Part shown: one piece after another, positions 49,229 to 59,620 of the stretch
Layout: the number at the start of each line of letters is the position of its first letter
Position numbering within the stretch: the first letter of the stretch is position 1
Assembly: GCF_001308195.1 (NCBI RefSeq)
Contig: NZ_JXDF01000014.1
Location: forward strand, 1-64,000
From: Apilactobacillus kunkeei
GTDB taxonomy: Bacteria > Bacillota > Bacilli > Lactobacillales > Lactobacillaceae
Reading direction: 5' to 3'
DNA: 64,000 nt
Translations under genes and position numbers: made by a program
Notes under the pieces: generated by a model
Told to the model about the DNA's origin: nothing
The model's input: the letters and a program-made list of their open reading frames with translations, nothing else
Database searches by the model: none

Positions 49229-50083
49229 ATGCAAAATAACAATGGAAAACAAGTAGAAATTGGTAAATCACTACACGAAGCACGTGTCGCCAAGGGAATG
49301 TCCATTGACGATATTCAAAAGATTACCAAAATCCAAAAACATTACCTTGAAGCAATCGAACAGGGGAACTTTGCTGAACTTCCTGGTGATTTTTACGTTC
49401 GCGCGTTTATTAAGCAATTCGCTGACACTGTTGGCGTTAACGGTATTGAACTATTGAATGAACATGACGATAGTCTACCTGATACTCAAAGCGAAGAATA
49501 CGCTGATGAAGTATCAAAGGATGACGTTAATAGCCGTGTAGCTAGTCGTAGTCGTGAACAAAGAAAAGACTCATTCCGTAAGGTTATTCCAACCATCGGA
49601 ATTATCGTTGCAATTCTAGTAGTTGTTTGCGGTATTTGGGCAGTCGTTGTACATACTAATAGTTCTTCTCAAACTAGCATTAGTAGCAGTTCTGTTTCAG
49701 TTACTGGTTCTTCAGAATCAAGTTCATCAAGCAGCAAAGCTGATGACAAGAAGAAAGAAGATAAGAAGTCCACTGACACTAAGACTACCATTAAGGAAGT
49801 TAGCGCTACTAAGTATAATGTAACTGGTCAAAAAGAAAACACTGTTACTTTAAAGGCTACTGGTAGAGCATGGTCATCAATCATGGCTGATAACAAGACT
49901 CTATTCCAAGGTTCACAAAACAGTGGTGATAAGAAGGATGTTAAGCTTCCAGCTGACACTAAGAGTGTTAACATTTCACTAGGTAACACCCAAGGTGCTA
50001 AGATCTTGGTTAATGGTACTGAATTGAAATACGACAAGAGCACACCTTTAACTACACAAATTACATTAGAATTTAGTAAATAA
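49229..50083 (+). CDS. rodZ: RodZ-like cytoskeletal membrane protein (YmfM)
   Basis: Connects MreB to the membrane and supports rod shape. The 284-residue protein has an N-terminal helix-turn-helix (residues 8-72: LHEARVAKGMSIDDIQKITK), a basic stretch, one membrane helix (about 113-135), a Ser-rich then Lys/Asp-rich linker (about 140-185) and a beta-rich C-terminal DUF4115 domain (KENTVTLKATGRAWSSIMAD). GTGGAGTAAT precedes the ATG. Confidence 0.92.
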   Translation: MQNNNGKQVEIGKSLHEARVAKGMSIDDIQKITKIQKHYLEAIEQGNFAELPGDFYVRAFIKQFADTVGVNGIELLNEHDDSLPDTQSEEYADEVSKDDVNSRVASRSREQRKDSFRKVIPTIGIIVAILVVVCGIWAVVVHTNSSSQTSISSSSVSVTGSSESSSSSSKADDKKKEDKKSTDTKTTIKEVSATKYNVTGQKENTVTLKATGRAWSSIMADNKTLFQGSQNSGDKKDVKLPADTKSVNISLGNTQGAKILVNGTELKYDKSTPLTTQITLEFSK

Positions 50084-50114
50084 AAAAGAGGGCTTTGTTA
50101 AAGCCCTTTTTTAT
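50083..50114 (+). terminator. Terminator after rodZ
   Basis: GGGCTTT (50090-50096) pairs with AAAGCCC (50100-50106), extended by A-T pairs, then TTTTTT. pgsA starts 17 bases later, so read-through is likely needed for it. Confidence 0.85.
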
Positions 50115-50130
50115 TTCTATGGAGGAAATT

Positions 50131-50718
50131 ATGAATTTACCAAACAAACTTACATTAATTAGAATAATAATGATTCCATTATTCATTATCTTGCTTTCAT
50201 GTGACATTAACATGGGAACAGTTATCTGGTTAGGTACAAGTATCCAAGTAACCAGAATCGTTGCAGCAATCGTTTTTGCTGCTGCATGTATTACAGACTT
50301 CTTAGATGGACAAATTGCCAGAAGACAACATTTAGTTACTAATTTCGGTAAATTTGCTGATCCATTAGCAGACAAAATGATTGTTATGTCAGCATTCATT
50401 ATCCTAGTTTCATTTGGCTTTGTTCCAGCATGGGTTGCAGCTGTAATCGTATGTCGTGAACTAGCCGTTACTGGTCTAAGATTAATCGTTGTTGAAAACG
50501 ATGGCCAAGTAATTGCAGCTGCATGGCCTGGTAAGATTAAGACATTCAGTCAAATGATTGCCATTATCTTATTACTATTGAATGATTTCTTATTCATTCC
50601 ATTTACAACCATTGGTTTTGGTACATTATTACTTTACATCTGCTTATTCTTTACTGTTTACTCAGGTGTTGAATACTTCTGGAAGAGTCGTTTTATTTTT
50701 GCAGATTCTTTCAAGTAA
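50131..50718 (+). CDS. pgsA: CDP-diacylglycerol--glycerol-3-phosphate 3-phosphatidyltransferase
   Basis: Makes phosphatidylglycerophosphate, the precursor of phosphatidylglycerol and cardiolipin. The 195-residue membrane protein has the CDP-alcohol phosphotransferase motif D-G-x2-A-R-x8-G-x3-D-x3-D (DGQIARRQHLVTNFGKFADP followed by LAD). ATG at 50131 follows TGGAGGAAATT; the upstream open frame crosses the terminator. Confidence 0.95.
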   Translation: MNLPNKLTLIRIIMIPLFIILLSCDINMGTVIWLGTSIQVTRIVAAIVFAAACITDFLDGQIARRQHLVTNFGKFADPLADKMIVMSAFIILVSFGFVPAWVAAVIVCRELAVTGLRLIVVENDGQVIAAAWPGKIKTFSQMIAIILLLLNDFLFIPFTTIGFGTLLLYICLFFTVYSGVEYFWKSRFIFADSFK

Positions 50719-50762
50719 ATCGATTTAATTATCGTATATATATAAGAAAGGTCGGATTATGT

Positions 50763-51230
50763 ATGCAAATTGATACATCTATTGTTAACAAGCTTATTGA
50801 CGATAAAATCACCATAACCGGAGCAGAAAGTTTAACGGCAGGGATGTTTCAATCCACTATTGGTGGAGTCCCCGGTGTTTCTGCTATCTTCTATGGTGGA
50901 TTTGTTACTTATTCAAATGAAGCAAAGGCCAAGCTATTATCAATTCCAATGGAAGTAATTGATGAATATGGTGTTGTTTCTGAACAAGTGGCGATTTGGA
51001 TGGCTAAGCAATCCAAGCAAATCATGAATGTAGACGTAGGGGTATCATTTACCGGTGTTGCTGGTCCTGATAGTTTGGAAGGACAACCAGCGGGAACTGT
51101 ATTTATCGGATTAGATTACAAGGAAAATCAATTTGCAAAAGAATTTCATTTTAGTGGATCACGTCAAGAAGTGCGTGAACAGTCAGTACAAGCTGCATTG
51201 AAAATGATTGAAAATGAGTATTCTAAATAA
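50763..51230 (+). CDS. CinA C-terminal domain protein (PncC-type nicotinamide-nucleotide amidohydrolase)
   Basis: A 155-residue protein equal to the C-terminal CinA/PncC domain (GAESLTAGMFQSTIGGVPG; FTGVAGPD), which deamidates NMN. The N-terminal molybdopterin-like domain of full CinA (about 415 residues in Bacillus and many lactobacilli) is missing, and nothing of it is visible in the short gap after pgsA. The ribosome site GAAAGGTCGG supports translation from ATG 50763. It keeps the cinA-recA linkage. Confidence 0.9.
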   Translation: MQIDTSIVNKLIDDKITITGAESLTAGMFQSTIGGVPGVSAIFYGGFVTYSNEAKAKLLSIPMEVIDEYGVVSEQVAIWMAKQSKQIMNVDVGVSFTGVAGPDSLEGQPAGTVFIGLDYKENQFAKEFHFSGSRQEVREQSVQAALKMIENEYSK

Positions 51231-51232
51231 TG

Positions 51233-51246
51233 CGAACTTTTGTTCT
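51233..51246 (+). promoter_or_regulatory. LexA (SOS) box upstream of recA
   Basis: CGAACTTTTGTTCT contains the Gram-positive LexA/DinR core GAAC-N4-GTTC (51234-51245) with exact dyad ends. It sits 9 bases before the recA -35, so recA is probably LexA-repressed. Confidence 0.88.
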
Positions 51247-51254
51247 GTTTTTAC

Positions 51255-51283
51255 TTGCTTTTTTAATGAGAGATTAGTATAGT
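51255..51283 (+). promoter_or_regulatory. Promoter of recA
   Basis: TTGCTT (51255-51260), 17 bases, TATAGT (51278-51283), 37 bases before the ATG. Confidence 0.75.
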
Positions 51284-51320
51284 ATAAATATCGAATAGTT
51301 ATCAAAGGGAGGTCAAATTA

Positions 51321-52367
51321 ATGGCTGATGAACGAAAAGCGGCTCTAGATGGTGCCTTAAAACGAATTGAAAAAGAATTCGGTAAGGGTTCAATCATGAG
51401 AATGGGAGACCGTGGAGATACTAGAATTTCCACTGTACCAACAGGTTCCTTAGCACTTGATAATGCATTAGGTGTTGGAGGATTCCCACGAGGAAGAATT
51501 GTTGAAATTTATGGACCTGAAAGTTCAGGTAAGACTACCATCGCGCTACAAGCTGTCGCAGAAGTACAAAAACAAGGTGGAACAGCGGCATACATCGATG
51601 CTGAAAATGCTTTGGATCCAGTATATGCTACCAACCTAGGGGTAAACATTGATGATTTACTTCTATCACAACCTGATACTGGTGAACAAGGTTTACAAAT
51701 TTGTGACGCCCTTGTATCAAGTGGTGCCATTGATATCGTAGTTGTCGATTCAGTTGCGGCTTTAGTACCTAGAGCTGAAATTGAAGGTGAAATGGGTGAT
51801 GCTCACGTTGGTTTGCAAGCTCGTTTAATGTCACAAGCACTACGTAAGTTATCTGGATCAATTAACAAGACTAAGACTATAGCTCTATTTATTAACCAAA
51901 TTAGAGAAAAAGTTGGTGTTATGTTTGGTAACCCAGAAACTACACCTGGGGGACGTGCTCTTAAGTTCTATTCAACTATCAGACTAGAAATCAGAAGAGC
52001 TGAACAAATTAAAGATGGTACTGACATTATTGGTAACAGAACTAAGATCAAAGTTGCCAAGAATAAGGTAGCTCCTCCATTCAAGCGTGCCGAAGTTGAT
52101 ATCATGTACGGTCAAGGTATTTCACAAACTGGTGAATTAGTTGATATGGCCGTTGAACAAGATATCATTGGTAAGTCTGGTTCATGGTACTCATACGGTG
52201 AAGAAAGAATTGGTCAAGGTCGTGAAAACGCAAAACAATTCTTACAAGATAATCCGGACAAAATGGAAGAAATTAACAAAAAAGTTCGTGCTGCATATGG
52301 CATGGGCGAAGATGATTCTGAATCAGGTGAAGCTGAACAAACAAGTTTGGACACTGGTGAAGAATAA
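51321..52367 (+). CDS. recA: Recombinase RecA
   Basis: Forms filaments on single-stranded DNA for strand exchange and stimulates LexA self-cleavage. The 348-residue protein has Walker [10 protein letters not shown], Walker [12 protein letters not shown], and loops L1 (EIEGEMGD) and L2 ([22 protein letters not shown]). The C-terminal tail is acidic, as usual. GGGAGGTC precedes the ATG; a LexA box and terminator make it a single-gene unit. Confidence 0.98.
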   Translation: MADERKAALDGALKRIEKEFGKGSIMRMGDRGDTRISTVPTGSLALDNALGVGGFPRGRIVEIYGPESSGKTTIALQAVAEVQKQGGTAAYIDAENALDPVYATNLGVNIDDLLLSQPDTGEQGLQICDALVSSGAIDIVVVDSVAALVPRAEIEGEMGDAHVGLQARLMSQALRKLSGSINKTKTIALFINQIREKVGVMFGNPETTPGGRALKFYSTIRLEIRRAEQIKDGTDIIGNRTKIKVAKNKVAPPFKRAEVDIMYGQGISQTGELVDMAVEQDIIGKSGSWYSYGEERIGQGRENAKQFLQDNPDKMEEINKKVRAAYGMGEDDSESGEAEQTSLDTGEE

Positions 52368-52372
52368 CGATA

Positions 52373-52397
52373 AAGAAGCCGAAAGGCTTTTTTATTT
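52373..52397 (+). terminator. Terminator after recA
   Basis: AAGCC-GAAA-GGCTT stem with a GNRA-type tetraloop (52376-52389), extended by A-T pairs and followed by TTTTATTTT. Confidence 0.85.
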
Positions 52398-52418
52398 TGC
52401 AAAAGAAAATAACATGTG

Positions 52419-52447
52419 TTGACACTTTCACAACTAAAATTTAAAAT
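52419..52447 (+). promoter_or_regulatory. Promoter of rny
   Basis: TTGACA (52419-52424), 17 bases, TAAAAT (52442-52447). It gives a leader of about 105 bases that includes the small dyad GAACTA/TAGTTC (52463-52480). Confidence 0.78.
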
Positions 52448-52560
52448 ATAGTAATGTACATTGAACTATTTATTTAGTTCGCAAAATGACTAATAAATCA
52501 TTCAATGCGCAGTTATCAAAAACTTAATTAAATTAGATGATGTGGAGGTGCAATAAGCCT

Positions 52561-54126
52561 ATGACTTATTTTTTACCTATGATCCTCGCAATCATCGCTG
52601 CTTTTGTAGTTGGTATCTCTGTGGGAATGTTTTCTAACAAGAAAATTGTTGATAAGAAATTAACAAAGGCCCACATGAGTGCACAAGATATTTTGGAAGA
52701 TGCTAAACGACAAGCTCAAACCTCAGCTAAGGAAGCAATTCTTGAAGCTAGAGAAAAGAGTAACCATTATCGTTCAAACATCGAAAAAGAAATTAAGCAA
52801 AGACGAATTGAAGTTCAACGACAAGAAAATCGTCTAATTCAACGTGAAGATTCTTTAGATCGTAAAGATGATGCTTTTGATAAGCGTGAAGATTCATTGA
52901 ATAAGCGTGAAGAAAAGCTTAATTCAAACCAAAAGAAACTTGAACAAAAGCAACAGCAAGCTGATATGCTAGTTAAACAACGTCAAGATGAGTTAGAACG
53001 TATCTCTTCACTTTCTCAAGAAGAAGCACAAGAGCTAATTATTAACGAAACAAAGAAAGAATTAGCTGACGAACGTGCCAAAATGGTTAAAGATAGTTAT
53101 AACCTAGCTCGTAAGGAATCTTCTGAGAATGCCAAGAATCTAGTTATTGAAGCGATTCAACAAAGTGCTGCTGATATCGTATCTGAAACCACAGTTTCAG
53201 TTGTTAACCTACCTAACGATGATATGAAAGGTCGTATCATCGGACGCGAAGGTAGAAACATCAGAACCTTTGAAACCCTAACAGGAATTGATTTGGTTAT
53301 TGATGATACTCCAGAAGCAGTTGTGCTAAGTGGATTTGATCCAATTAGAAGAGAAGTTGCCAAGATGGCACTTGAAAGCCTAATTAAGGATGGTCGTATC
53401 CACCCAGCTCGAATCGAAGAAATGGTAGATAAGAGTCGTCGAGAACTTGATGAAAAGATTCAAGAAATTGGTGAAGAAACAGTATTTGATTTAGGAATTC
53501 ATTCATTGAGTCCTGAAATGATTATGATGATTGGTAAATTGAAGTTCAAGATTTACCATGGTCGTAATGTTTTGAGCCATTCTATTGAAGTTGCGAAGTT
53601 GTCAGGTGTCTTAGCCGCAGAATTAGGCGAAGACGTCGTATTAGCAAAACGCGCAGGATTGTTGCACGAAATTGGTCGCTCTGCAGATAATGAAACAGAA
53701 GGTTCTCACATTGACCTTGGTGTTGACTTAGCCAAGAAGTTCAAAGAAAGTCCAGTTGTTATTGACTCAATTGCAGCCGATAATGAAGACAGTGAACCTA
53801 AGTACATCATTTCTGAATTAGTTAATATCGCAAACAAGATTGCGATTGCTAGACCAGGTGCAAAGAGTAAATCTCTTGAAAGCTTTGTTCATCGTCTAGA
53901 AAGTTTGGAAACAATTAGTGATAGCTTCGAAGAAGTAAACAAGAGCTACGCAATTCAAGCCGGACGTGAAATTAGAGTGATTGTAAAACCAGAAAAAGTT
54001 TCTGATACTCAAGCAGTTGTTTTAGCTAGAGATATTAAAAATAAGATTGAAGAGGATATGGAATATCCTGGTCATATCAAGGTTACAATTATTAGAGAAG
54101 TAAGATCAATCGAATATGCAAAATAA
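52561..54126 (+). CDS. rny: RNase Y homologue with degenerate HD active site
   Basis: RNase Y is the membrane-bound endonuclease that starts mRNA decay in Firmicutes. This 521-residue protein has the normal layout: membrane helix (3-24), long coiled coil (about 30-190), KH domain (GRIIGREGRNIRTFE) and HD domain. His340 (LSHSIEVA) and His369 remain, but the HD pair is HE (Glu370), the later HH pair is Asp407-Asn408 (SIAADNEDSEP), and the final metal Asp is Asn425 (NIANKIAIARPG). These changes should impair metal binding. ATG at 52561 follows GTGGAGGTG. The rest is well conserved, so it is under selection, perhaps as a scaffold. Confidence 0.9.
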   Translation: MTYFLPMILAIIAAFVVGISVGMFSNKKIVDKKLTKAHMSAQDILEDAKRQAQTSAKEAILEAREKSNHYRSNIEKEIKQRRIEVQRQENRLIQREDSLDRKDDAFDKREDSLNKREEKLNSNQKKLEQKQQQADMLVKQRQDELERISSLSQEEAQELIINETKKELADERAKMVKDSYNLARKESSENAKNLVIEAIQQSAADIVSETTVSVVNLPNDDMKGRIIGREGRNIRTFETLTGIDLVIDDTPEAVVLSGFDPIRREVAKMALESLIKDGRIHPARIEEMVDKSRRELDEKIQEIGEETVFDLGIHSLSPEMIMMIGKLKFKIYHGRNVLSHSIEVAKLSGVLAAELGEDVVLAKRAGLLHEIGRSADNETEGSHIDLGVDLAKKFKESPVVIDSIAADNEDSEPKYIISELVNIANKIAIARPGAKSKSLESFVHRLESLETISDSFEEVNKSYAIQAGREIRVIVKPEKVSDTQAVVLARDIKNKIEEDMEYPGHIKVTIIREVRSIEYAK

Positions 54127-54154
54127 AAAAAGGGCTTTTGCCCTTTTTTATTTT
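54126..54154 (+). terminator. Terminator after rny
   Basis: AAAAAAGGGC pairs with GCCCTTTTTT (54126-54149) around TTTT, followed by ATTTTAT. Confidence 0.85.
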
Positions 54155-54205
54155 ATGTAAAACGATGTAAAATAGTATATATATAATAATGAATTGAGGA
54201 CGAAA

Positions 54206-55006
54206 ATGAGAATACTATTTTTAGGTGACGTAGTAGGTAACTTGGGGGTAGAGATGGTAAGCAAGTATCTACCAATTCTAAAAAGAGACTACAAGCCACA
54301 GGTAACGATTGTAAATGGTGAAAATTCAACATCATTTGGTCGCGGAATTAATAAAAAAGTATATAAACAAATTATGAGTGCAGGGACTGACGTAATTACA
54401 TTAGGAAACCATGCATGGAATAACGAAGAAATCTTCGATTTTATCGATGATACCAAAAAATTAGTACGTCCTCTTAATTATCCTGGTAAGGATGTACCGG
54501 GTAGTGGATATACAATTATTAACGTTAATAATAAGAAATTAGCGGTTGTTAATTTACAAGGAAGAATCTTTATTGATCCAATCGATGATCCTTTCCAAAA
54601 GATTGACGAACTTATCAGTGAAATTAAAAAAGAAGCGGATGCAATTTTTGTTGATTTTCACGCTGAAACAACCAGTGAGAAGAAAGCAATGGGGATGTAT
54701 CTAGATGGTCAAATTTCTGCGATCGTGGGAACTCATACACATGTGCAGACCAATGATGACCAAATTCTAAAAAACGGCACAGCGTTCATTTCTGACGTTG
54801 GAATGTGTGGACCATTTGATAGTGTCTTAGGAATGAAGTATGAAAATATCATTCATCGTTTCATTACCCAACGTCCAACTAGATTTGAAGTTGAAGAAAA
54901 GGGACGTGGAATCGTCTCCGGATGTGTTATCGATTTAAGAGATGATGGCACTGCCAGATCTATTGAAAAAATATTAATTGATCCAAATCACCCATATAAG
55001 GGTTAG
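54206..55006 (+). CDS. ymdB: Metallophosphoesterase YmdB (2',3'-cyclic nucleotide phosphodiesterase family)
   Basis: The 266-residue protein has the TIGR00282 metal motifs in order: [30 protein letters not shown] and GTHTHVQT. B. subtilis YmdB is a phosphodiesterase that affects biofilm decisions and is linked to RNase Y. The metal ligands all look intact. TTG at 54194 lies within the ribosome site TTGAGGA, so ATG 54206 is the start. Follows rny after its terminator. Confidence 0.92.
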   Translation: MRILFLGDVVGNLGVEMVSKYLPILKRDYKPQVTIVNGENSTSFGRGINKKVYKQIMSAGTDVITLGNHAWNNEEIFDFIDDTKKLVRPLNYPGKDVPGSGYTIINVNNKKLAVVNLQGRIFIDPIDDPFQKIDELISEIKKEADAIFVDFHAETTSEKKAMGMYLDGQISAIVGTHTHVQTNDDQILKNGTAFISDVGMCGPFDSVLGMKYENIIHRFITQRPTRFEVEEKGRGIVSGCVIDLRDDGTARSIEKILIDPNHPYKG

Positions 55007-55029
55007 TAGCAAAGGAGGATATTGTTTTA

Positions 55030-57651
55030 ATGGCTAGTAAAACTAAACAAACACCAATGATGGAACAATATCAGAAAGTAAAAGATCAATACCCAGATGC
55101 TTTTGTTTTTTATCGTCTTGGTGACTTTTATGAAATGTTCAATGAAGACGCGGTAAAGGGTGCCCAAATTCTTGAACTAACATTAACTTCTAGAAGTAAG
55201 AATGCCGACAATCCAATTCCAATGTGTGGAGTGCCACACAAAGCGGTTGAATCATACATCGATACCTTAATCGATAAGGGGTACAAAGTCGCAATTGTAG
55301 AACAAATGGAAGACCCTAAATTGGCAAAGGGAATGGTTAAAAGAGCCGTTACCCAATTAGTTACTCCAGGTACCAGAACTACAATGGGTGCCGAAAATGC
55401 TAAGGATAATAACTACTTAACAGCAATTGAATATTCAGATGCTGGTTATGGTTTTGCATACGCTGAACTATCTACCGGTGAATTAAAGACCACTGTTTTA
55501 AGTAATATGAACAGTGTTTTAAACGAGTTGATGACTCTACAAACTAAGGAAGTAATCGTTAACCGTGAAATTCCTGAAAAAGATGTCGCACTAATTAATA
55601 AAGTTGGAATCTTGGTTTCATATCAAGATGACATTAAAGAATTAGATGATATGAGATATCTTTCAGAAGGCTTAAGACAAGACCTAGAAAAGAAGGTCGT
55701 AAATCGTCTAACTACTTACATTGTGGACACTCAAAAACGTAGCCTTTCTCACATGAAGGCAGCCGTTGCATACAAGCCAGCTGAATTTTTGAAGATGGAT
55801 CATAATTCACAATACAACCTTGAATTAACCAAGAACCTTAGAACCAACAAAAAGTCAGGTAGTTTACTATGGTTATTGGATGAAACCAAGACAGCGATGG
55901 GTGGTAGAAAATTACGTGAATGGATTGACCATCCACTAATTGATAAATCATCCATCGAAAATCGTCAAAACCAAGTCGATGATTTATTAAACCATTACTA
56001 TGAACGTAGTGAAATCACTGACATGTTAGTGAAGGTCTACGATTTGGAAAGACTTGCCGGTAAGGTTTCCTTTGGTTCAGTTAACGGTCGTGACTTAGTT
56101 CAATTAAAGACATCATTACAACAAATTCCAAAGATTAAATATATCTTGGATGAAATGGATACAAAATCATTTGATGAAATTAACAATGATTTAGACCCAG
56201 TTGATGAAGTGTCAGAACTGATTGAAAAGGCAATTACTGAAGAACCACCAATCTCAGTCACTGATGGTGGAGTTATTAAAGATGGCTACAACGAAATGTT
56301 GGATCAATACAGGGATGCAATGAACAACGGAAAACAATGGATTGCTGAACTAGAAAGCAAAGAACGTGAGCTTACCGGTATCAATAACCTAAAGATTGGT
56401 TACAATCACGTTTTCGGTTACTACATCGAAGTATCAAAGGCCAACCTAAGCAAGTTGCCAGAAGATAGATATGAAAGAAAGCAAACTCTTACCAATGCTG
56501 AAAGATTTTCTACTCCTGAATTAAAGGAAAAAGAAAAGTTAATCATTGAAGCACAAGAAAAATCCAAGACCTTAGAATATGAATTATTCAGTGAAGTCCG
56601 CGATGTTGTTAAGAGTGCAATTCAAAGACTACAAAAACTAGCCAATGCGGTATCCAGTTTGGATGTAATGCAAAGCTTTGCATCTATTTCAGATGAATAC
56701 AGATTGGTTCGTCCAACTTTAAATGAAGAACACAAGCTAGAAATCATTGATGGTAGACATCCGGTGGTTGAAAAGGTTATGGGTCATCAATCATACGTAC
56801 CAAACGATGTGATTATGGATCCAGGAACAAACGTCTTGTTAATTACAGGTCCTAATATGTCTGGTAAGAGTACCTACATGCGTCAATTGGCATTAACAGT
56901 CATCATGGCCCAAATTGGTTGTTTTGTTCCTGCTAAGTCTGCCGAAATGCCAATTTTTGACCAAATATTTACCAGAATTGGTGCTGCTGATGATTTGATT
57001 TCTGGACAAAGTACTTTCATGGTGGAAATGAAGGAATCAAACGAAGCGATTCAAAATGCTACCGATAACAGTTTGATCTTATTCGATGAAATTGGTAGAG
57101 GGACAGCCACATACGATGGAATGGCGTTAGCTCAATCAATCATTGAATATGTTCACAATCACATCCATGCTAAGACACTATTTTCTACTCACTACCATGA
57201 ATTGACTGAACTAGCCGACTCATTGGATGAACTACAAAACGTTCATGTTGGTGCGGTTGAAAAAAACGGTGAACTAGTCTTTCTACACAAGGTGAAGAAG
57301 GGTGCTGCCGATAAATCATATGGTATTCACGTTGCAAAATTAGCTGGTTTACCAAATGAATTATTATCCAGAGCAGACGTCATCTTAAGTGACTTGGAAA
57401 ACAACAATGAAAAGACTAATACCGACAATGTTGTCATGGCAGAAAAATCAAGTCCAGTCGTTGAAGATGAAATTGATGAACCAGAACAACAACTTTCATT
57501 GTTTGGGGATGTCAAAGAACCCCAAAAGAAAAAAGGTAAGAGTGGCGAAGATAAGATTCTAAAAGCTCTTAAGGACTTAGACTTGATGTCTAAGACACCA
57601 ATGGATATTATGAATGAAGTATATAAATGGAAACGCGAAATTGATAAATAA
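55030..57651 (+). CDS. mutS: DNA mismatch repair protein MutS
   Basis: Recognises mismatches and recruits MutL. The 873-residue protein has the mismatch-reading Phe-x-Glu in [10 protein letters not shown], the core and clamp domains, the ATPase P-loop GPNMSGKST (607-615), Walker [12 protein letters not shown] and the STHYHEL motif. Near the C terminus QQLSLFGD resembles the beta-clamp binding motif QxLxLF. AAAGGAGG precedes the ATG; mutL follows by 15 bases. Confidence 0.97.
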   Translation: MASKTKQTPMMEQYQKVKDQYPDAFVFYRLGDFYEMFNEDAVKGAQILELTLTSRSKNADNPIPMCGVPHKAVESYIDTLIDKGYKVAIVEQMEDPKLAKGMVKRAVTQLVTPGTRTTMGAENAKDNNYLTAIEYSDAGYGFAYAELSTGELKTTVLSNMNSVLNELMTLQTKEVIVNREIPEKDVALINKVGILVSYQDDIKELDDMRYLSEGLRQDLEKKVVNRLTTYIVDTQKRSLSHMKAAVAYKPAEFLKMDHNSQYNLELTKNLRTNKKSGSLLWLLDETKTAMGGRKLREWIDHPLIDKSSIENRQNQVDDLLNHYYERSEITDMLVKVYDLERLAGKVSFGSVNGRDLVQLKTSLQQIPKIKYILDEMDTKSFDEINNDLDPVDEVSELIEKAITEEPPISVTDGGVIKDGYNEMLDQYRDAMNNGKQWIAELESKERELTGINNLKIGYNHVFGYYIEVSKANLSKLPEDRYERKQTLTNAERFSTPELKEKEKLIIEAQEKSKTLEYELFSEVRDVVKSAIQRLQKLANAVSSLDVMQSFASISDEYRLVRPTLNEEHKLEIIDGRHPVVEKVMGHQSYVPNDVIMDPGTNVLLITGPNMSGKSTYMRQLALTVIMAQIGCFVPAKSAEMPIFDQIFTRIGAADDLISGQSTFMVEMKESNEAIQNATDNSLILFDEIGRGTATYDGMALAQSIIEYVHNHIHAKTLFSTHYHELTELADSLDELQNVHVGAVEKNGELVFLHKVKKGAADKSYGIHVAKLAGLPNELLSRADVILSDLENNNEKTNTDNVVMAEKSSPVVEDEIDEPEQQLSLFGDVKEPQKKKGKSGEDKILKALKDLDLMSKTPMDIMNEVYKWKREIDK

Positions 57652-57666
57652 ATGAGGTGATTAATC

Positions 57667-59607
57667 TTGCATAAAATACATGAGTTATCAACAATTCTTG
57701 CTGATCAAATTGCAGCCGGTGAAGTTGTTGAACGACCTGCTTCGGTTGTAAAAGAATTAGTTGAAAATTCAATTGATGCGCAAAGTACGCAAATTGATAT
57801 CAATATTGAAGATGCAGGATTAAAGAAAGTCGAAATTATCGATGATGGAATTGGGATTAATCACGATGATGTCGAAATCGCCTTTAAACGTCATGCAACA
57901 AGTAAGATTACTAACCAAAGAGATCTATTCAAGGTGCAATCCTTAGGTTTCCGTGGTGAAGCCTTGCCTTCAATCGCTTCAGTGTCAGATGTTCATTTGA
58001 AAACATCGACTGGGGATGAAGGAACTCAGATTCATATCAAGGGTGGCGAAATTAAAGAAATCAAACCAGCAGAAGCTAGAAGAGGAACAAGCATCTGCGT
58101 TGAGGACTTATTCTTTAATACACCTGCTAGATTGAAATACATGAAGACCATCAAGACTGAATTAGCCAAGATTTCTGATATTGTTGATCGTTTAGCAATT
58201 GGCCATCCTAATATCGCATTTTCGTTGGTTCATAACCAAAGAGAAATCTTAAGAACATCAGGTAGAGGCCAACTGCAACAGGTGATTGGTGATATTTATG
58301 GTGCCAAGAACTTAAAGCGTATTATTAAAATTAAAAATGCTGATAATGACTTTAAGATTAGTGGTTTTGTAAGTTTGCCTGAATTAACAAGAGCTTCTAG
58401 AAACTATGTCACCATCACTTTGAATGGTCGATACGTTAAAAACTATGCTTTATTCAAAGCAATCACCGATGGTTATGGTTCTAAGCTAATGGTTGGTCGT
58501 TATCCAATTGCTGTATTAAATATCGAATTGGATCCGGTTTTAACGGATGTCAATGTTCATCCAACCAAACAAACCGTTAGAATTAGCAAGGAAGATCAGT
58601 TATGTAATTTGGTCGCCAAAACAATCTATGATACGATTTATCAAGAAAATCTAATTCCAGAAGTGATGACTAGAGACCGTGCTGTTCAACCAAGATATAC
58701 TACTGAACAGTTGCAAATGCAAATCAATCAATATTCTCAGACAAGGGAAGAACCAAAGAGTGAACCTTTAGTTAACGATTATGTTGAGCCCGTTTTACAA
58801 CCTCAAGCTGAAGAAAAAGAAGCAACACCTAAGGAAGACATCAAGACTTCTGATATTGATGCTATTTACATCAGTAATAAGGCACAATTAAATGATGAAG
58901 ATGTAAAAAGTTTTGCTCATCGCTACGAACACCCCGTAACTCCATTTGGGGAAGATGAAGTGACTGATGATGAGGTATCAAACAACGATAATCAACTACG
59001 TTTTCCTAAACTTTTGTATATTGGTCAACTTCACGGAACTTATCTAATTGCTGAATCAGACGATGGTATGTACATTGTCGACCAACATGCTGCTCAAGAA
59101 AGAATTAACTATGAACGATTGAGAACTGAGATTGGAGAGGTATCTAACGACCAACAAAGTTTGTTAGTGCCACTAGTCTTGGATTATCCTAATCGTGATG
59201 CGTTAATCATTCAAGAAAAGTTGGGGATGTTACAAGAAGTTGGCCTAAATGTTGAACCATTTGGGAAGAACAGCTTCGTAGTAAAGCAACATCCAACATG
59301 GATTGAAGAAGGTAACGAGGAAGAAACCATTCGAGAAATGATTGATTGGGTCATTAATCATAAGAATATCTCGGTAGCTTCATTTAGAGCACAGACAGCG
59401 ATTATGATGAGTTGTAAGCAAGCAATTAAGGCTAACCATCACTTGGATAGAAAACAGGCGGTTCATTTACTTGATGAATTAGCGACTGTTAACAATCCGT
59501 TTAATTGCCCTCATGGCAGACCCGTTTTAGTATCTTTTTCTAATACAGATATGGAAAAGATGTTCAAACGAATTCAAGACCCACATACTAACGACAATTT
59601 TATGTAA
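57667..59607 (+). CDS. mutL: DNA mismatch repair protein MutL (endonuclease type)
   Basis: The 646-residue protein has the N-terminal GHKL ATPase (ELVENSIDA; DDGIGI; GFRGEALPSIASV) and a C-terminal domain with the endonuclease metal motif DQHA-x2-E-x4-E starting at Asp472. This motif marks nicking MutL proteins of organisms without MutH. An acidic linker spans about 345-445. The start is TTG at 57667 behind GAGGTGATTAA. Confidence 0.95.
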   Translation: MHKIHELSTILADQIAAGEVVERPASVVKELVENSIDAQSTQIDINIEDAGLKKVEIIDDGIGINHDDVEIAFKRHATSKITNQRDLFKVQSLGFRGEALPSIASVSDVHLKTSTGDEGTQIHIKGGEIKEIKPAEARRGTSICVEDLFFNTPARLKYMKTIKTELAKISDIVDRLAIGHPNIAFSLVHNQREILRTSGRGQLQQVIGDIYGAKNLKRIIKIKNADNDFKISGFVSLPELTRASRNYVTITLNGRYVKNYALFKAITDGYGSKLMVGRYPIAVLNIELDPVLTDVNVHPTKQTVRISKEDQLCNLVAKTIYDTIYQENLIPEVMTRDRAVQPRYTTEQLQMQINQYSQTREEPKSEPLVNDYVEPVLQPQAEEKEATPKEDIKTSDIDAIYISNKAQLNDEDVKSFAHRYEHPVTPFGEDEVTDDEVSNNDNQLRFPKLLYIGQLHGTYLIAESDDGMYIVDQHAAQERINYERLRTEIGEVSNDQQSLLVPLVLDYPNRDALIIQEKLGMLQEVGLNVEPFGKNSFVVKQHPTWIEEGNEEETIREMIDWVINHKNISVASFRAQTAIMMSCKQAIKANHHLDRKQAVHLLDELATVNNPFNCPHGRPVLVSFSNTDMEKMFKRIQDPHTNDNFM

Positions 59608-59620
59608 TCGAGGATAGACT

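Noticed and set aside
52463-52480. GAACTA/TAGTTC dyad in the rny leader as a second LexA box
   Set aside because: The spacing and inner bases do not match GAAC-N4-GTTC; unlike the recA site it has a 6-base spacer after 6-base arms.
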